From Lewinellaceae bacterium (GTDB lineage Bacteria > Bacteroidota > Bacteroidia > Chitinophagales > Saprospiraceae): DNA of 64,000 bases. The stretch lies in the NCBI GenBank assembly GCA_020636435.1, contig JACJXX010000001.1:2621001-2685000 (forward strand), given 5' to 3'. The position numbers and the translations under genes are program-made. Within the stretch, counting starts at the first letter, position 1. Every line of letters begins with the position of its first letter. The notes under the pieces were generated by a model. It had not been told where the DNA came from. It did no database searches and saw only the letters and a program-made list of their open reading frames with translations. Below are positions 18,457 through 26,628 of the stretch, in pieces.

Positions 18457-18568
18457 GAGTGCGTGACATATTCGCGGGTTTTAAGGCAGTCGTCTGACGA
18501 CTTTGAGTCGTCTGACGACTTTCGACTTCGATTGCCCTGCCGCAACCCCGCTTTTTTGTCACGCACTC
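18457..18568. repeat. 112-bp inverted-repeat cassette with inner tandem palindromes
   Basis: GAGTGCGTGACA (18457-18468) is matched by TGTCACGCACTC (18557-18568). Between them lie two tandem copies of the palindrome AGTCGTCTGACGACTTT (about 18489-18522) and a second pair of arms, GCGGG and CCCGC. The structure could form a long hairpin. It occupies most of the gap 18338-18656, which has no gene. Confidence 0.55.
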
Positions 18569-18656
18569 CTTTCATTTAGTAGTTAATTCCTTTTTTCCCT
18601 AATCCGTTTCATTAATGTCGCAGTTTTTTAAAAAAACATCCTTCTGTGAAGGAAAC

Positions 18657-19154
18657 CTATAGATTTATCGTTTGCTGGCCTCTCAATATTAACCCTGTAT
18701 CATCTCTAAATTTCTGAATATTACTGGCTTGTCCTGAATGGGCTAATGGCCTTAGATTATTACAGACGTAGGCTTCGACTTTGTTGAAAACAGTAATATC
18801 ATGCTCTAATTTGAATCTGTTTATCGTAATTGTCAATTGCTCACGTCCCTTTTTTAGCCATTGTCCACCTCCTCTTGGTTTAAGTTCAACGAAAATGAGG
18901 TTTTCCTGATATGAAAGAAGCCCATCACATCTGCTTTCAAGGCTCCCGTCGGCCCTTAAAACTGTTACACAATTATCTATTGCATAAAACTCAATATTAA
19001 TCCTTGTATGATTATTAACAATGCCGATCCATTTTGAAGCGTCAGTTTCATCAATATAGGCTGGATCAGCAGCTGGAGGCGGATCATCACATAAACCAAA
19101 TTGGCCTTTATTTGATTCTGTTCTACAATTTGTGTCTAAGAAATTAATTGCCAT
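18657..19154 (-). CDS. PD-(D/E)XK nuclease-like protein, partner of the ATPase gene
   Basis: A 165-residue protein. Residues ~70-100 read GSLESRCDGLLSYQENLIF then VELKPRGGGQW, which places an Asp and an E-x-K pair on adjacent strands as in PD-(D/E)XK nucleases. Its ATG overlaps the 3' end of the ATPase gene by 19 bp, so the two were one operon. An AAA ATPase coupled to a small nuclease-like effector is a common design of anti-phage modules; the pairing here is inferred from overlap and folds. The gene itself looks intact but its ATPase partner is broken. Confidence 0.6.
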   Translation of the reverse strand: MAINFLDTNCRTESNKGQFGLCDDPPPAADPAYIDETDASKWIGIVNNHTRINIEFYAIDNCVTVLRADGSLESRCDGLLSYQENLIFVELKPRGGGQWLKKGREQLTITINRFKLEHDITVFNKVEAYVCNNLRPLAHSGQASNIQKFRDDTGLILRGQQTINL

Positions 19155-20464
19155 TGATCTTCAATCTCCATTAGTTTAACAAATAATTCATTCGATTCCG
19201 CCAGAAATTCGTTGAGGTAATTTTCATCAGAAAGCAACCCTTTATAATCTTGAAGCTTCTCGATAATACCCGCTTCTGATAATTGATAAATATTAACTTC
19301 CGAGGAATCTACCGTTGATTCTAAAGGCACAATTGAAGCCAATTTTGAAAGCAAATCATTATTATCACCGATACTTTGTATTTTTTTCTTTACAACGTGA
19401 GCTTTGATCGCCAAGGTCAGATAATTGATTATGTATGGGCTGTGTGTCGTTAAAACCAAGTTGTTACTCTTGAGATCGTTCTTATACTTGAATAATTCAT
19501 AAAGCACTTCTTTTTGAGAAATGGGGTAAAGGTTCTGTTCAGGCTCTTCCACAATGTTGAGAAAGCAAGCATACTTGAAACGAGAAGAAAGCTTTTCAAG
19601 CAACACACGCCTAACATCTTCCGAAAGATTTGCATTGCCCATAATCTTCTCTACTTCCTTTCGAATTTTCTTTTCTTCATCAACACTGATTTCCTTGTGC
19701 GAAGAATTTCCATTCTGTTTAATGATTTTGGATAAATGCCTGGTTACAAGGAATAAGGGGACCAATGATTGAAAACCGCTGGAAGCTTCCAATAAATCGA
19801 TTTTAAAATCTTCTCCTACCAGCATGGATTTTTTATTTTGTTTGCGGTATTCAAAACTAACATTTCCTACAGGCAGCTTAATTCCTTCACTAATGTGTTG
19901 TTTTGCATCTTCACACTCATCTAGAAATGTGTATAGCGGTAAAGGCAAACGCTTTACTAAATCAGGCCTGTCGATTGAACTAATAAAATTTCGCTCGGCA
20001 GGCACATACATGATTTTGGGGAAACTGTATCCTGATGTTTGAGCCTTTTCGGTTATCTCAAGCCGGTTATTCTGGTAGCCTATATTAAATGCGCCACCTT
20101 CATATAAAATAAGAGAATTATCGTTCAGATAAGGCACGACGAAAGAATAAACTGTCCATTCTGGCTTGTGCTTTTTGCGCCATGCTGCGTTGCTCATCAC
20201 TCAGGTAGCTTTGGCTATCCTCATTCTTCGCGCCTTGCCTGGCACAAAAATTACTGCCCCATAATTGAACACTTTATTCTTTCCTCGTGCCTAATTGCTG
20301 ATATTCTGATAGGCAAGGTGCTTCTTGAAGCGATTATATTGTGATAAATAACTAACGGAAAAATCACCCCTGACTAATGCCTTTTCAATCCAACTCAACG
20401 TTGCATAAATCTTTGCAACTGTACTTTTACCAGCCCCTTGGCTTCCTATAAAAATGGTAATACC
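19136..20464 (-). pseudogene. AAA ATPase (ABC/AAA_15-like), truncated by an IS remnant and split by a MITE
   Basis: The 5' part (20464-20291) reads ITIFIGSQGAGKSTVAKIY, a Walker A loop, then runs to QNISN and hits a stop made by the MITE end. The 3' part resumes at 20131 with YLNDNSLILYEGGAF and continues to 19136, with FLNIVEEPEQNLYPISQ (Walker B and an ABC-type EEP) and NLVLTTHSPYIINYL (the switch His). Removing 20133-20291 plus one TAA copy rejoins ISN-YLND in frame exactly. The 5' end before Walker A is replaced by transposase DNA. The apparent start at 20200 (MMSNAAWRKKHKPEW) is MITE sequence. Confidence 0.85.
20133..20291 (+). mobile_element. 159-bp palindromic MITE-like element, copy 2, inside the ATPase gene
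   Basis: Begins GGCACGACGAAAGAATAAA and ends with the inverted counterpart, TTTATTCTTTCCTCGTGCC. Direct repeats TAA lie at 20130-20132 and 20292-20294. The insertion interrupts the ATPase codons and supplies the stop. Confidence 0.92.
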
Positions 20465-20465
20465 T

Positions 20466-21037
20466 TATTTTGCCAAATACCTTTATTCCCATTTTACCAT
20501 CATGAGCATTAGCTGCTGTAATAACTACCCCAAGGATCAAGCCTATTAGTATCTGTGACGATATGCCTTTTACGGCCCTTTATCTTTTTGCCTCCATCAA
20601 CACCTACCTCTTGACTGATGAACGAACTGATCTTAACACTTTGGCTATCAGTGCATACCGCAGAAGGGGCGTAACTTCTCAATAAATGGGAATGAAACCT
20701 GTCGTCCCTACAGGACTCCAACAACGCTAAACCCCATTTCCAGGGCCTTACGGCCCTGGCAACGGCCTTTCGTCCTTACAGGACTGGCCGCAAAACGACA
20801 TTTATTGAGAAGCTACGAAGGGGCATCCTCTCTATCTAAGCTATAGCGCTCCATTTCATTCAGGCGTTGGTTCATTTTTTCGAAGCGGTCATCCAGTTTC
20901 CATTTTCTAAAATGATGATAAACTGCTGACCAGGAAGGATATTTGCTCTCCATATTGCGCCATTGCGAACCGGTCCGTAAAATCCATAATATGGCATCTA
21001 GGACTGTCGGACTGGTTTCCATTTTTGAACTATTCAT
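20466..21037 (-). pseudogene. IS5-family transposase remnant (DUF4096 type)
   Basis: The 5' segment (21037-20817) encodes VLDAILWILRTGSQWRNM and AVYHHFRKWKLDDRFEKM, the N-terminal DUF4096 region. The 3' segment (20662 downward) encodes PSAVCTDSQSVKISSF and GGKKIKGRKRHIVTDT, carrying the first catalytic Asp. A frameshift near 20555 moves the rest (LILGVVITAANAHDGK) to another frame, and the C-terminal third is missing where it abuts the ATPase Walker A region. The first ~30 residues are also absent. A 146-bp element sits between the two halves. Confidence 0.8.
20671..20816. mobile_element. 146-bp non-autonomous element with 8-bp target duplication
   Basis: Inverted ends GTAACTTCTCAATAAATG (20671-20688) and CATTTATTGAGAAGCTAC (20799-20816) differ at one base. 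The 8-bp direct repeat GAAGGGGC flanks it (20663-20670, 20817-20824). Excising the element and one repeat rejoins the transposase as REDAPSAVCTDSQ in frame. The interior holds palindromes (GTCCCTACAGGACT, CCAGGGCC/GGCCCTGG) related to the repeat at 34600-34700. Confidence 0.85.
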
Positions 21038-21042
21038 ACCTC

Positions 21043-21221
21043 TTGGACTTTGGACGAACTAAACGTGAAGTCGGAAGTCGGACACGAGCGAAGCGACTGA
21101 CGGAGTAAATGCGAAGTCGGAATTAGGCTCGGAGTGAGCGGCAAACGCCCGTTTTCCGACTTCCGATTTCCGCCTTAAATCTGGCTCTCAAAGGGCATTT
21201 CCCAGAACGTCCAAAGTCCAA
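21043..21221. repeat. 179-bp cassette with 14-bp inverted ends
   Basis: TTGGACTTTGGACG (21043-21056) and CGTCCAAAGTCCAA (21208-21221) bracket GC-rich sequence with inner arms (GAAGTCGGAAGTCGG against CCGACTTCCGATTTCC). A related stretch (GGACTTTGGGCGAACC ... CCGGCTTCCAACTTCC) lies at 57492-57590, so this is another dispersed repeat. Confidence 0.5.
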
Positions 21222-21336
21222 ATACCTCCAAACATGCTCTTACTCATAATCCTTTAGTTGTTTGGCTATTGGAACAAATATAGCTAGAAAACTACCAAAC
21301 TTTTCACCCCCGGACAGCTTTTTGCAAGAGGCTCCC

Positions 21337-21504
21337 TCAATAAATATACGTCTTCAGCCAACCCCAAAACTCATAGCGGTTGCGGAAAAACCAGACGGCC
21401 ATTCCCAGGGTGAGGAAGATCAGGAAGATGCGCGAAGCGCGCATGGTTTCAGCAATTTTTTCGCGGCGGCTTTTGTAGCCCCGTTTTCGGCTTTGGTATC
21501 CCAT
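21337..21504 (-). CDS. Small basic single-span membrane protein (55 aa)
   Basis: ATG 21504 to TGA 21337 encodes MGYQSRKRGYKSRREKIAE, then a hydrophobic helix (IFLIFLTLGMAVWFF) and an aromatic tail ending KTYIY. The basic N-terminus predicts a cytoplasmic N-terminus. It lies downstream of rsgA on the same strand, separated only by the minisatellite at 21509-21680, so it could be read through from rsgA. No family recognised. Confidence 0.55.
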   Translation of the reverse strand: MGYQSRKRGYKSRREKIAETMRASRIFLIFLTLGMAVWFFRNRYEFWGWLKTYIY

Positions 21505-21508
21505 GGTT

Positions 21509-21680
21509 GTGTATCAGTGTGCCAGTGTATCCGTGTGCCAGTGTATCCGTGTACCAGTGTATCAGTGTACCAGTGTATCCGTGTACCAGTGTATCCGTGT
21601 ACCAGTGTATCAGTGTGCCAGTGTATCCGTGTGCCAGTGTATCCGTGTACCAGTGTATCCGTGTATCCGTGTATCAATGT
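21509..21680. repeat. Minisatellite, 16-bp unit, about 11 copies
   Basis: Tandem copies of GTGTATCCGTGTACCA, with variants GTGTATCAGTGTGCCA, fill the gap between rsgA and the 55-residue ORF. The array is open in several frames, producing spurious Val/Tyr/Cys-rich ORFs. Confidence 0.95.
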
Positions 21681-21703
21681 GTCACTGTATCCGCTCGGCT
21701 TTG

Positions 21704-22666
21704 CTAATACTCGCTGTGCCTTTCCCAGTAATTCTGTTCTTCTATCTCTTCGAGCAGGGTGAGGTAGTTGATGTAACGCAGCTCGCTGATCTCCTCGTTT
21801 TCCACGGCGGCTTTAACGGCGCAGCCGGGTTCATTGCGGTGCAGGCAGTTGCCGCCGAAGCGGCAATCTTCGGAGTACCGGAAGAACTCGCGAAAGTTGT
21901 GCGCCACATCCATAGGTTCGAGGTGGTTGAAAGACAGGGTTTTAATGCCCGGCGTGTCGATGATGGCGCCGCCCGAATCCAGCTGATGCATTTCGGCGAA
22001 GGTGGTGGTATGCGTGCCTTTGCCGGAATAGTCGCTCAACTCCTGGGTACGCAGCTCGAGCTGAGGTTGTATGGCATTGGCCAGGGTGGATTTGCCCACC
22101 CCGGACTGGCCGGCAATAAGAGTCACCTTGTCCTTGAGTACAGCCCTCAGTTCATCCATCCCCTGGCCGTCGATGGCCGAGGTGAGCAGGGCGGTATAGC
22201 CGATCTTCTCGTATATCTCCCGCAGGTACTCGTATATGGCCAAATCCTCTTCTTCGTAGAGGTCGGATTTGTTGAAAACGATGATGGCGGGTATTTCGTA
22301 GGGTTCGGTCATCAGCAGGAAGCGGTCGATGAAGCCCTGCTTGAGGTTGGGCTGCACAATAGTCACGATGACCATGGCCTGGTCGACGTTGCTGGCCAGC
22401 AAGTGCAGGTCGTGCTTGCGGCGGGGCGACTGCCGGACGACGTAGTTGCGGCGGGGCAGGATCGTCTTGATCGTCGCCGTTTCGTCCTTCTCGTCGATTT
22501 CGATCTCCACCTCGTCTCCCACGGCGACGGGGTTGGTCAGGCGCTTTCCGTCGAGGCGGAATTTTCCGATGATGCGGCTGTCGACCACCTCTCCGTTATC
22601 GAGCCTCACCTGATACCAGCTGCCGGTTGATTTTATGACTGTTCCTTTTTTCAAAGTCTGTCGCAA
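21704..22666 (-). CDS. rsgA: Ribosome small subunit-dependent GTPase A
   Basis: A 320-residue circularly permuted GTPase that helps late maturation of the 30S subunit. An N-terminal OB fold (residues ~1-70) precedes the permuted G motifs: FNKSD (G4), TSAIDG (G5), then GQSGVGKSTLAN (G1) and DTPG (G3). The C-terminal zinc finger is CRFGGNCLHRNEPGC, giving the Cys-His-Cys ligands. Length and order match RsgA well. The minisatellite starts 24 bp after the stop codon. Confidence 0.95.
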   Translation of the reverse strand: MRQTLKKGTVIKSTGSWYQVRLDNGEVVDSRIIGKFRLDGKRLTNPVAVGDEVEIEIDEKDETATIKTILPRRNYVVRQSPRRKHDLHLLASNVDQAMVIVTIVQPNLKQGFIDRFLLMTEPYEIPAIIVFNKSDLYEEEDLAIYEYLREIYEKIGYTALLTSAIDGQGMDELRAVLKDKVTLIAGQSGVGKSTLANAIQPQLELRTQELSDYSGKGTHTTTFAEMHQLDSGGAIIDTPGIKTLSFNHLEPMDVAHNFREFFRYSEDCRFGGNCLHRNEPGCAVKAAVENEEISELRYINYLTLLEEIEEQNYWERHSEY

Positions 22667-22728
22667 TTAATTATTTTCGGGCAAAAGTACGATTACAACG
22701 CAAATATCGCCGAACTAGTTCTCGCCCT

Positions 22729-23508
22729 TCAGGTTTCATTGGTATTGAGCCGGTCGGCCCTACAACTATGCACCGCCTCCGCCATCTCGACCAGCAAACT
22801 GGCCGACCGCTCCACCGCATTGCCCACCACGATAATATCGGCGCCGGCATGGGCGCTGGCCCAGGCCCGCTCCGGCTTGCGGATGCCGCCGCCGACGAGC
22901 AGAGGAACGGTAGTATGCTTCCGCACTTTTCGGATCATAGCCTCCTCGACCGGCTGGCGGGCGCCGCTGCCGGCGTCGAGGTATAAGGTTTTCAGGCCAA
23001 GCAGCTCTCCGGCCAGGGCGGTGGCCAGGGCTATATCCGGCTTATCGGCGGGAATGGGCAGGGTGTTGCTCATGTAAGAAGCCGTGGTCGGCACCCCGCC
23101 GTCGATCAGCATGTAGCCTACGCTGATGACCTCCAGCGAACTCTGACGAAGGTAGGGCGCGCTGATGACCTGCTGCCCGATGAGCAGGTCCGCATTGCGG
23201 CCCGAGATCAGCGACAGGAATAGAATGGCGTCTGCCTGCTCGTCGATCTGCAGGGGGCTGCCCGGGAATAGAATAGTAGGAATTGAACAACAACTGCGGA
23301 TAAAGGCGAGGCATCGGGACAGCTCGGCCTTCACCACCAGGCTGCCGCCTACCAGGAAGAAGTCCACCTTTGCCTCTACGCCCAGGCGCACGACTCGCTC
23401 CAGGTGGTGCGCTGTCGCCATGTCTGGATCTATAAGGATAGCCAAACATTTCCGCCCCTCTTGCCGAGCCACCTGCATACGTTGGAATATTTCGTTTTTC
23501 CTGCCCAT
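22729..23508 (-). CDS. Geranylgeranylglyceryl phosphate synthase family protein (PcrB/GGGPS)
   Basis: A 259-residue TIM-barrel prenyltransferase. LAILIDPDMATAHHLER contains the catalytic Asp and metal site, FFLVGGSLVV the prenyl pocket strand, LFPGSPLQI and SVGYMLIDGGVPTTA the glycerol-1-phosphate region, and LLVGGGIRKPERAW plus ADIIVVGNAVE the phosphate-binding loops. Bacteroidota carry group II GGGPS-like enzymes that make geranylgeranyl (or heptaprenyl) glyceryl phosphate; the role in these bacteria is not settled. It follows the DUF3857 genes on the same strand and precedes rsgA. Confidence 0.9.
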   Translation of the reverse strand: MGRKNEIFQRMQVARQEGRKCLAILIDPDMATAHHLERVVRLGVEAKVDFFLVGGSLVVKAELSRCLAFIRSCCSIPTILFPGSPLQIDEQADAILFLSLISGRNADLLIGQQVISAPYLRQSSLEVISVGYMLIDGGVPTTASYMSNTLPIPADKPDIALATALAGELLGLKTLYLDAGSGARQPVEEAMIRKVRKHTTVPLLVGGGIRKPERAWASAHAGADIIVVGNAVERSASLLVEMAEAVHSCRADRLNTNET

Positions 23509-23575
23509 ACTCCTGGTTTGATACGCGGGTAAAGATAAATATTATTATCAAACGGCAGGAAGGGAGAGGAATGGC

Positions 23576-25471
23576 TTATGTTTTCTTCTCCACCAGCACC
23601 ACCATTGCCTTGTCGGCTTTGGCCACCCGCTGGAAAAAAGAGCGAAAGCCCTCATACTCTTGGGCGGGTAGGCGGCTTTGGCGCAGTTGCAGGTGGCGGA
23701 TGTAAAGCAAACGGTGCTCTTTCCTTTCTACCCTCGCCTCATAAAATCCGAAGGAACTTTTCTCTATTACCGGCTTTTCTGGCATACTTTCTATCTGAAA
23801 GCCTTCCGGCAATGTAAAAATGACCGTATCCAACTCCGTGTAAGCTGTCTGGATTACGATGGGGCTGTGGCGTTCCTCCATTCTTTTCGGTACGGAAGTC
23901 AATGGAGAGGCCGCATTGAGGGGAATGAAAAGGCGCTTGCCAGCCCTCGAAGCGTAGCGTGGGGAGCGGGCGCGGTAGCGGCAATGAGCCACCGGCGCAT
24001 CCGGCTCTGTTTGTATCTCCAGTGATTGCAGCGCCAGAGAAGGCAAACTGCTGTTGCCGACAAACCATTTTTCCAGCTCTTCGCGGGAGTTGTAGGCCTT
24101 GCGCCAACGGAAAGCCTCATGGCGGGATCCCGCAGTGCGCAACTGTGCTGCCAATGCGGCCGATCCATCGCCAGCCAGGATGACCTCGGTTCTACCGATG
24201 GCCGTATTATCCTCTTCCGTTAAGGGCGGCGTGGTTTTCAACTGGCCGCCTTCAGGCGTAATAAGCAGGACATTGCGCCCGTCGTTGCCAGAGCCAATGT
24301 AACCAGGAGGAAAAGTGGTGCTGGTGCATTCCAGCCACATATCTTCCGAAGGCACATAGAGGATGGCATGGTTGAATAGCGGATAAGTAAACTTTTCTTC
24401 CACTTCGTAAGCCGCCTGCCCGTTGGCGATCAACACTGGATAAGCTGTAATGCCGGCCTCCCGGAGCAAGGCTTTCATAAAATTGCTCAGGGCCTTGCAG
24501 TCGCCGTATTTGTTCTCGGCCACATACTGTGCGTCAAAAGGCTGCCAGCCGCCGATGCCCAATTGAACGCTCACATAGCGCATATTCTCCTGAAGGTAGC
24601 GGTAGAGCACCTCCAGTTTTTCCGCATCGGCGCCGGCGCCGGCTACCAATTGCCGAACCTCGGCGGCGATGCCTGGAGGCAGGGCATCCCGTCCTTCAAA
24701 CAACTGGCCCACAAAAGCACCGAAAGCACGCCAATCGGACATGCTGCCCACATATTCTTCCACCTGAAACCGGCCGGCCGCTGTCAACAAGTTGGGCAAA
24801 ACCTCAGACGATGGCGGGCTAAAGGGCTCTTCCTGCACCGCTTTCAAACCCCGGGCGTCCCAGGAATAACGAACCTCCTTTTCTCCTTCCAACAGTTGGG
24901 GCTTCACTTCTGTATTCAACGCTTTGTAGTGCAGCGGTATCTCCCGGGGCAGGCGGATCACAAAGCGGGACTGTTCCACGCTCTGCCGGTATTGTTGTAT
25001 CTGCCAGCGGGGAAAGAAGGCAAAGTTGATACCGCCTACCGACATTTCGTATTCGTATATCAGAGTGTAAGGGTATTCATGGTGATTGGCTTCCAGGTAC
25101 TTCAGGCGGTTGTCCTGGTAAATGGAAAAGCCATCAACGGCGGCAAAGTCTCGGATTTCATCCTTATCCAGTTTGCGGACTTCCTGCCCGGCGGCATCGT
25201 AGATGCGGGCTTCTAGTTTTTTGACCTTGCTGTCGGCGTCGTAACCCAATACAAAAATATTCGCGTCGCTATCCTGGCCGAGCAGGGTCACTACCTTTCG
25301 GTAGCGGATGATGCCGGCCTTTTCCGAGCGCGCTTCCAACTCATAGTATTCGTCGCGCACCACTTCGTCCGCTCCGGAAAGCAGGCTGTCGGGGATGGTA
25401 ACGGCTGCGTATTGCTGGCCGGCCAACCAGCCGGGCAAAGCCAGCAGGATCAATCCAATGATCTGTCTCAT
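23576..25471 (-). CDS. DUF3857 and transglutaminase-domain secreted protein
   Basis: A 631-residue protein with a signal peptide (IIGLILLALPGWLAGQ). The DUF3857 beta-sandwich (residues ~30-220) is followed by a transglutaminase-like core: NKYGDCKALSNFMKALL with the Cys, NHAILYVPSEDMWLECTST with the His and an acidic third position, and a C-terminal DUF2569/beta domain. Such proteins are common in Bacteroidota, periplasmic or surface-bound, of unknown substrate. The start codon lies only 2 bp after the stop of an upstream paralogue on the same strand, so the two form an operon. Confidence 0.88.
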   Translation of the reverse strand: MRQIIGLILLALPGWLAGQQYAAVTIPDSLLSGADEVVRDEYYELEARSEKAGIIRYRKVVTLLGQDSDANIFVLGYDADSKVKKLEARIYDAAGQEVRKLDKDEIRDFAAVDGFSIYQDNRLKYLEANHHEYPYTLIYEYEMSVGGINFAFFPRWQIQQYRQSVEQSRFVIRLPREIPLHYKALNTEVKPQLLEGEKEVRYSWDARGLKAVQEEPFSPPSSEVLPNLLTAAGRFQVEEYVGSMSDWRAFGAFVGQLFEGRDALPPGIAAEVRQLVAGAGADAEKLEVLYRYLQENMRYVSVQLGIGGWQPFDAQYVAENKYGDCKALSNFMKALLREAGITAYPVLIANGQAAYEVEEKFTYPLFNHAILYVPSEDMWLECTSTTFPPGYIGSGNDGRNVLLITPEGGQLKTTPPLTEEDNTAIGRTEVILAGDGSAALAAQLRTAGSRHEAFRWRKAYNSREELEKWFVGNSSLPSLALQSLEIQTEPDAPVAHCRYRARSPRYASRAGKRLFIPLNAASPLTSVPKRMEERHSPIVIQTAYTELDTVIFTLPEGFQIESMPEKPVIEKSSFGFYEARVERKEHRLLYIRHLQLRQSRLPAQEYEGFRSFFQRVAKADKAMVVLVEKKT

Positions 25472-26628
25472 TTTTATTTTTTTTGGAAGACGATCTGCTC
25501 GCCCTGTTTTTCGAGAATGAAGTTGAAGAAATTCTTGATTACTGAATATTCTTCCGGCTGGAAATTTAGCTGGTTGATCTCGATTTTATAAATCACCTGT
25601 ACCTTATCCCCATTATTGCTGAACAAGTAATCGAAGTGCCCCCCGTCGTTAGGCAGGAATACCCGCCCCGATTCCGGCAGGTCCTCTACTCTATAATCAT
25701 CAGGAACCTTGAGGAATAGAATATCCTGCACCTTAACAGGATAAGGAATTTCCACCGGATAGGTTCGCGCCTCCAGTTTGAAGGGGTTCTCGCGGAAGGC
25801 GGGCATGAGAGTGGGGCTGATATACAGAAAATCGCCGACTGCCTGCGCCATTCCGGGCAATTTTTCCTCGTAGTTTATTTTTACCGGGGCAGTAGCCCCT
25901 TCTTCTTTTACGAATGCAAGACTGTTGAATTGGGCATCAGGGTAGTATTCTTGCCAGCTTTTGATCAGGAATTTGCCTTCGCCGTCTTCTTCCAGGTCTT
26001 CGCGCAGGCTTATGGCATCATAGCCCTCGTATTTAGCCCTTACGGATACCGTGGCATTGCCCTCTCCATCTATCTCCATATTGTACATATTCATTACACT
26101 GGTGCCCGGAGGGGCCAGCCGCAACCATTGTGGGTTGGTTTCGCTAACCATCCAACCGATGTCGTTTAACGAGTTCACCCGGAGATATCCGGGCGGACGG
26201 GCCGGCGACCCCAGGTCGAACAATTGCATCTGCCCATCCATATTGGCCACAGCCACCACGTGGTTGAACTGACTGAGTATGGGGTACAAATCCAGCATTT
26301 TCCCGTGGTCGCGAGTGCTCAGCAAAACCGGATATGACTCTATCTCCAGGGCATTGAACACGCAGAGCATCATCAGGTTGAGTTCGCCGCTGTGGGCTTT
26401 CTTTTTTTCCAGGCAATCGGCCAAATCCTGATCTGTAGTGATCGTGTACTCGCCACTCCATTCTATTGTTTGGTTCAGGAATTCATAGGCCAACAATGCT
26501 TTCTCTTCTTTACTTTCCGCTCCGGCTTTGGCCCAGGCGGGCTCCAGGGCTTCGAGCAAAGCTTTCTGGTTTTTCTTTTTGGCCACCTGTTTGCCGAAGT
26601 AATCACTTTCATTCAGCTCTTTAGCTAG

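Noticed and set aside
20133..20200. N-terminus MMSNAAWRKKHKPEW as the natural start of the ATPase
   Set aside because: These codons lie wholly within the MITE and recur in the other copies.
21509..21680. CRISPR array
   Set aside because: The 16-bp units are directly adjacent without unique spacers; this is a minisatellite. No cas genes are present.
21503..22630. Cys/Val-rich ORFs across the minisatellite and into rsgA
   Set aside because: Produced by the 16-bp tandem array and antisense of rsgA; no start or domain.
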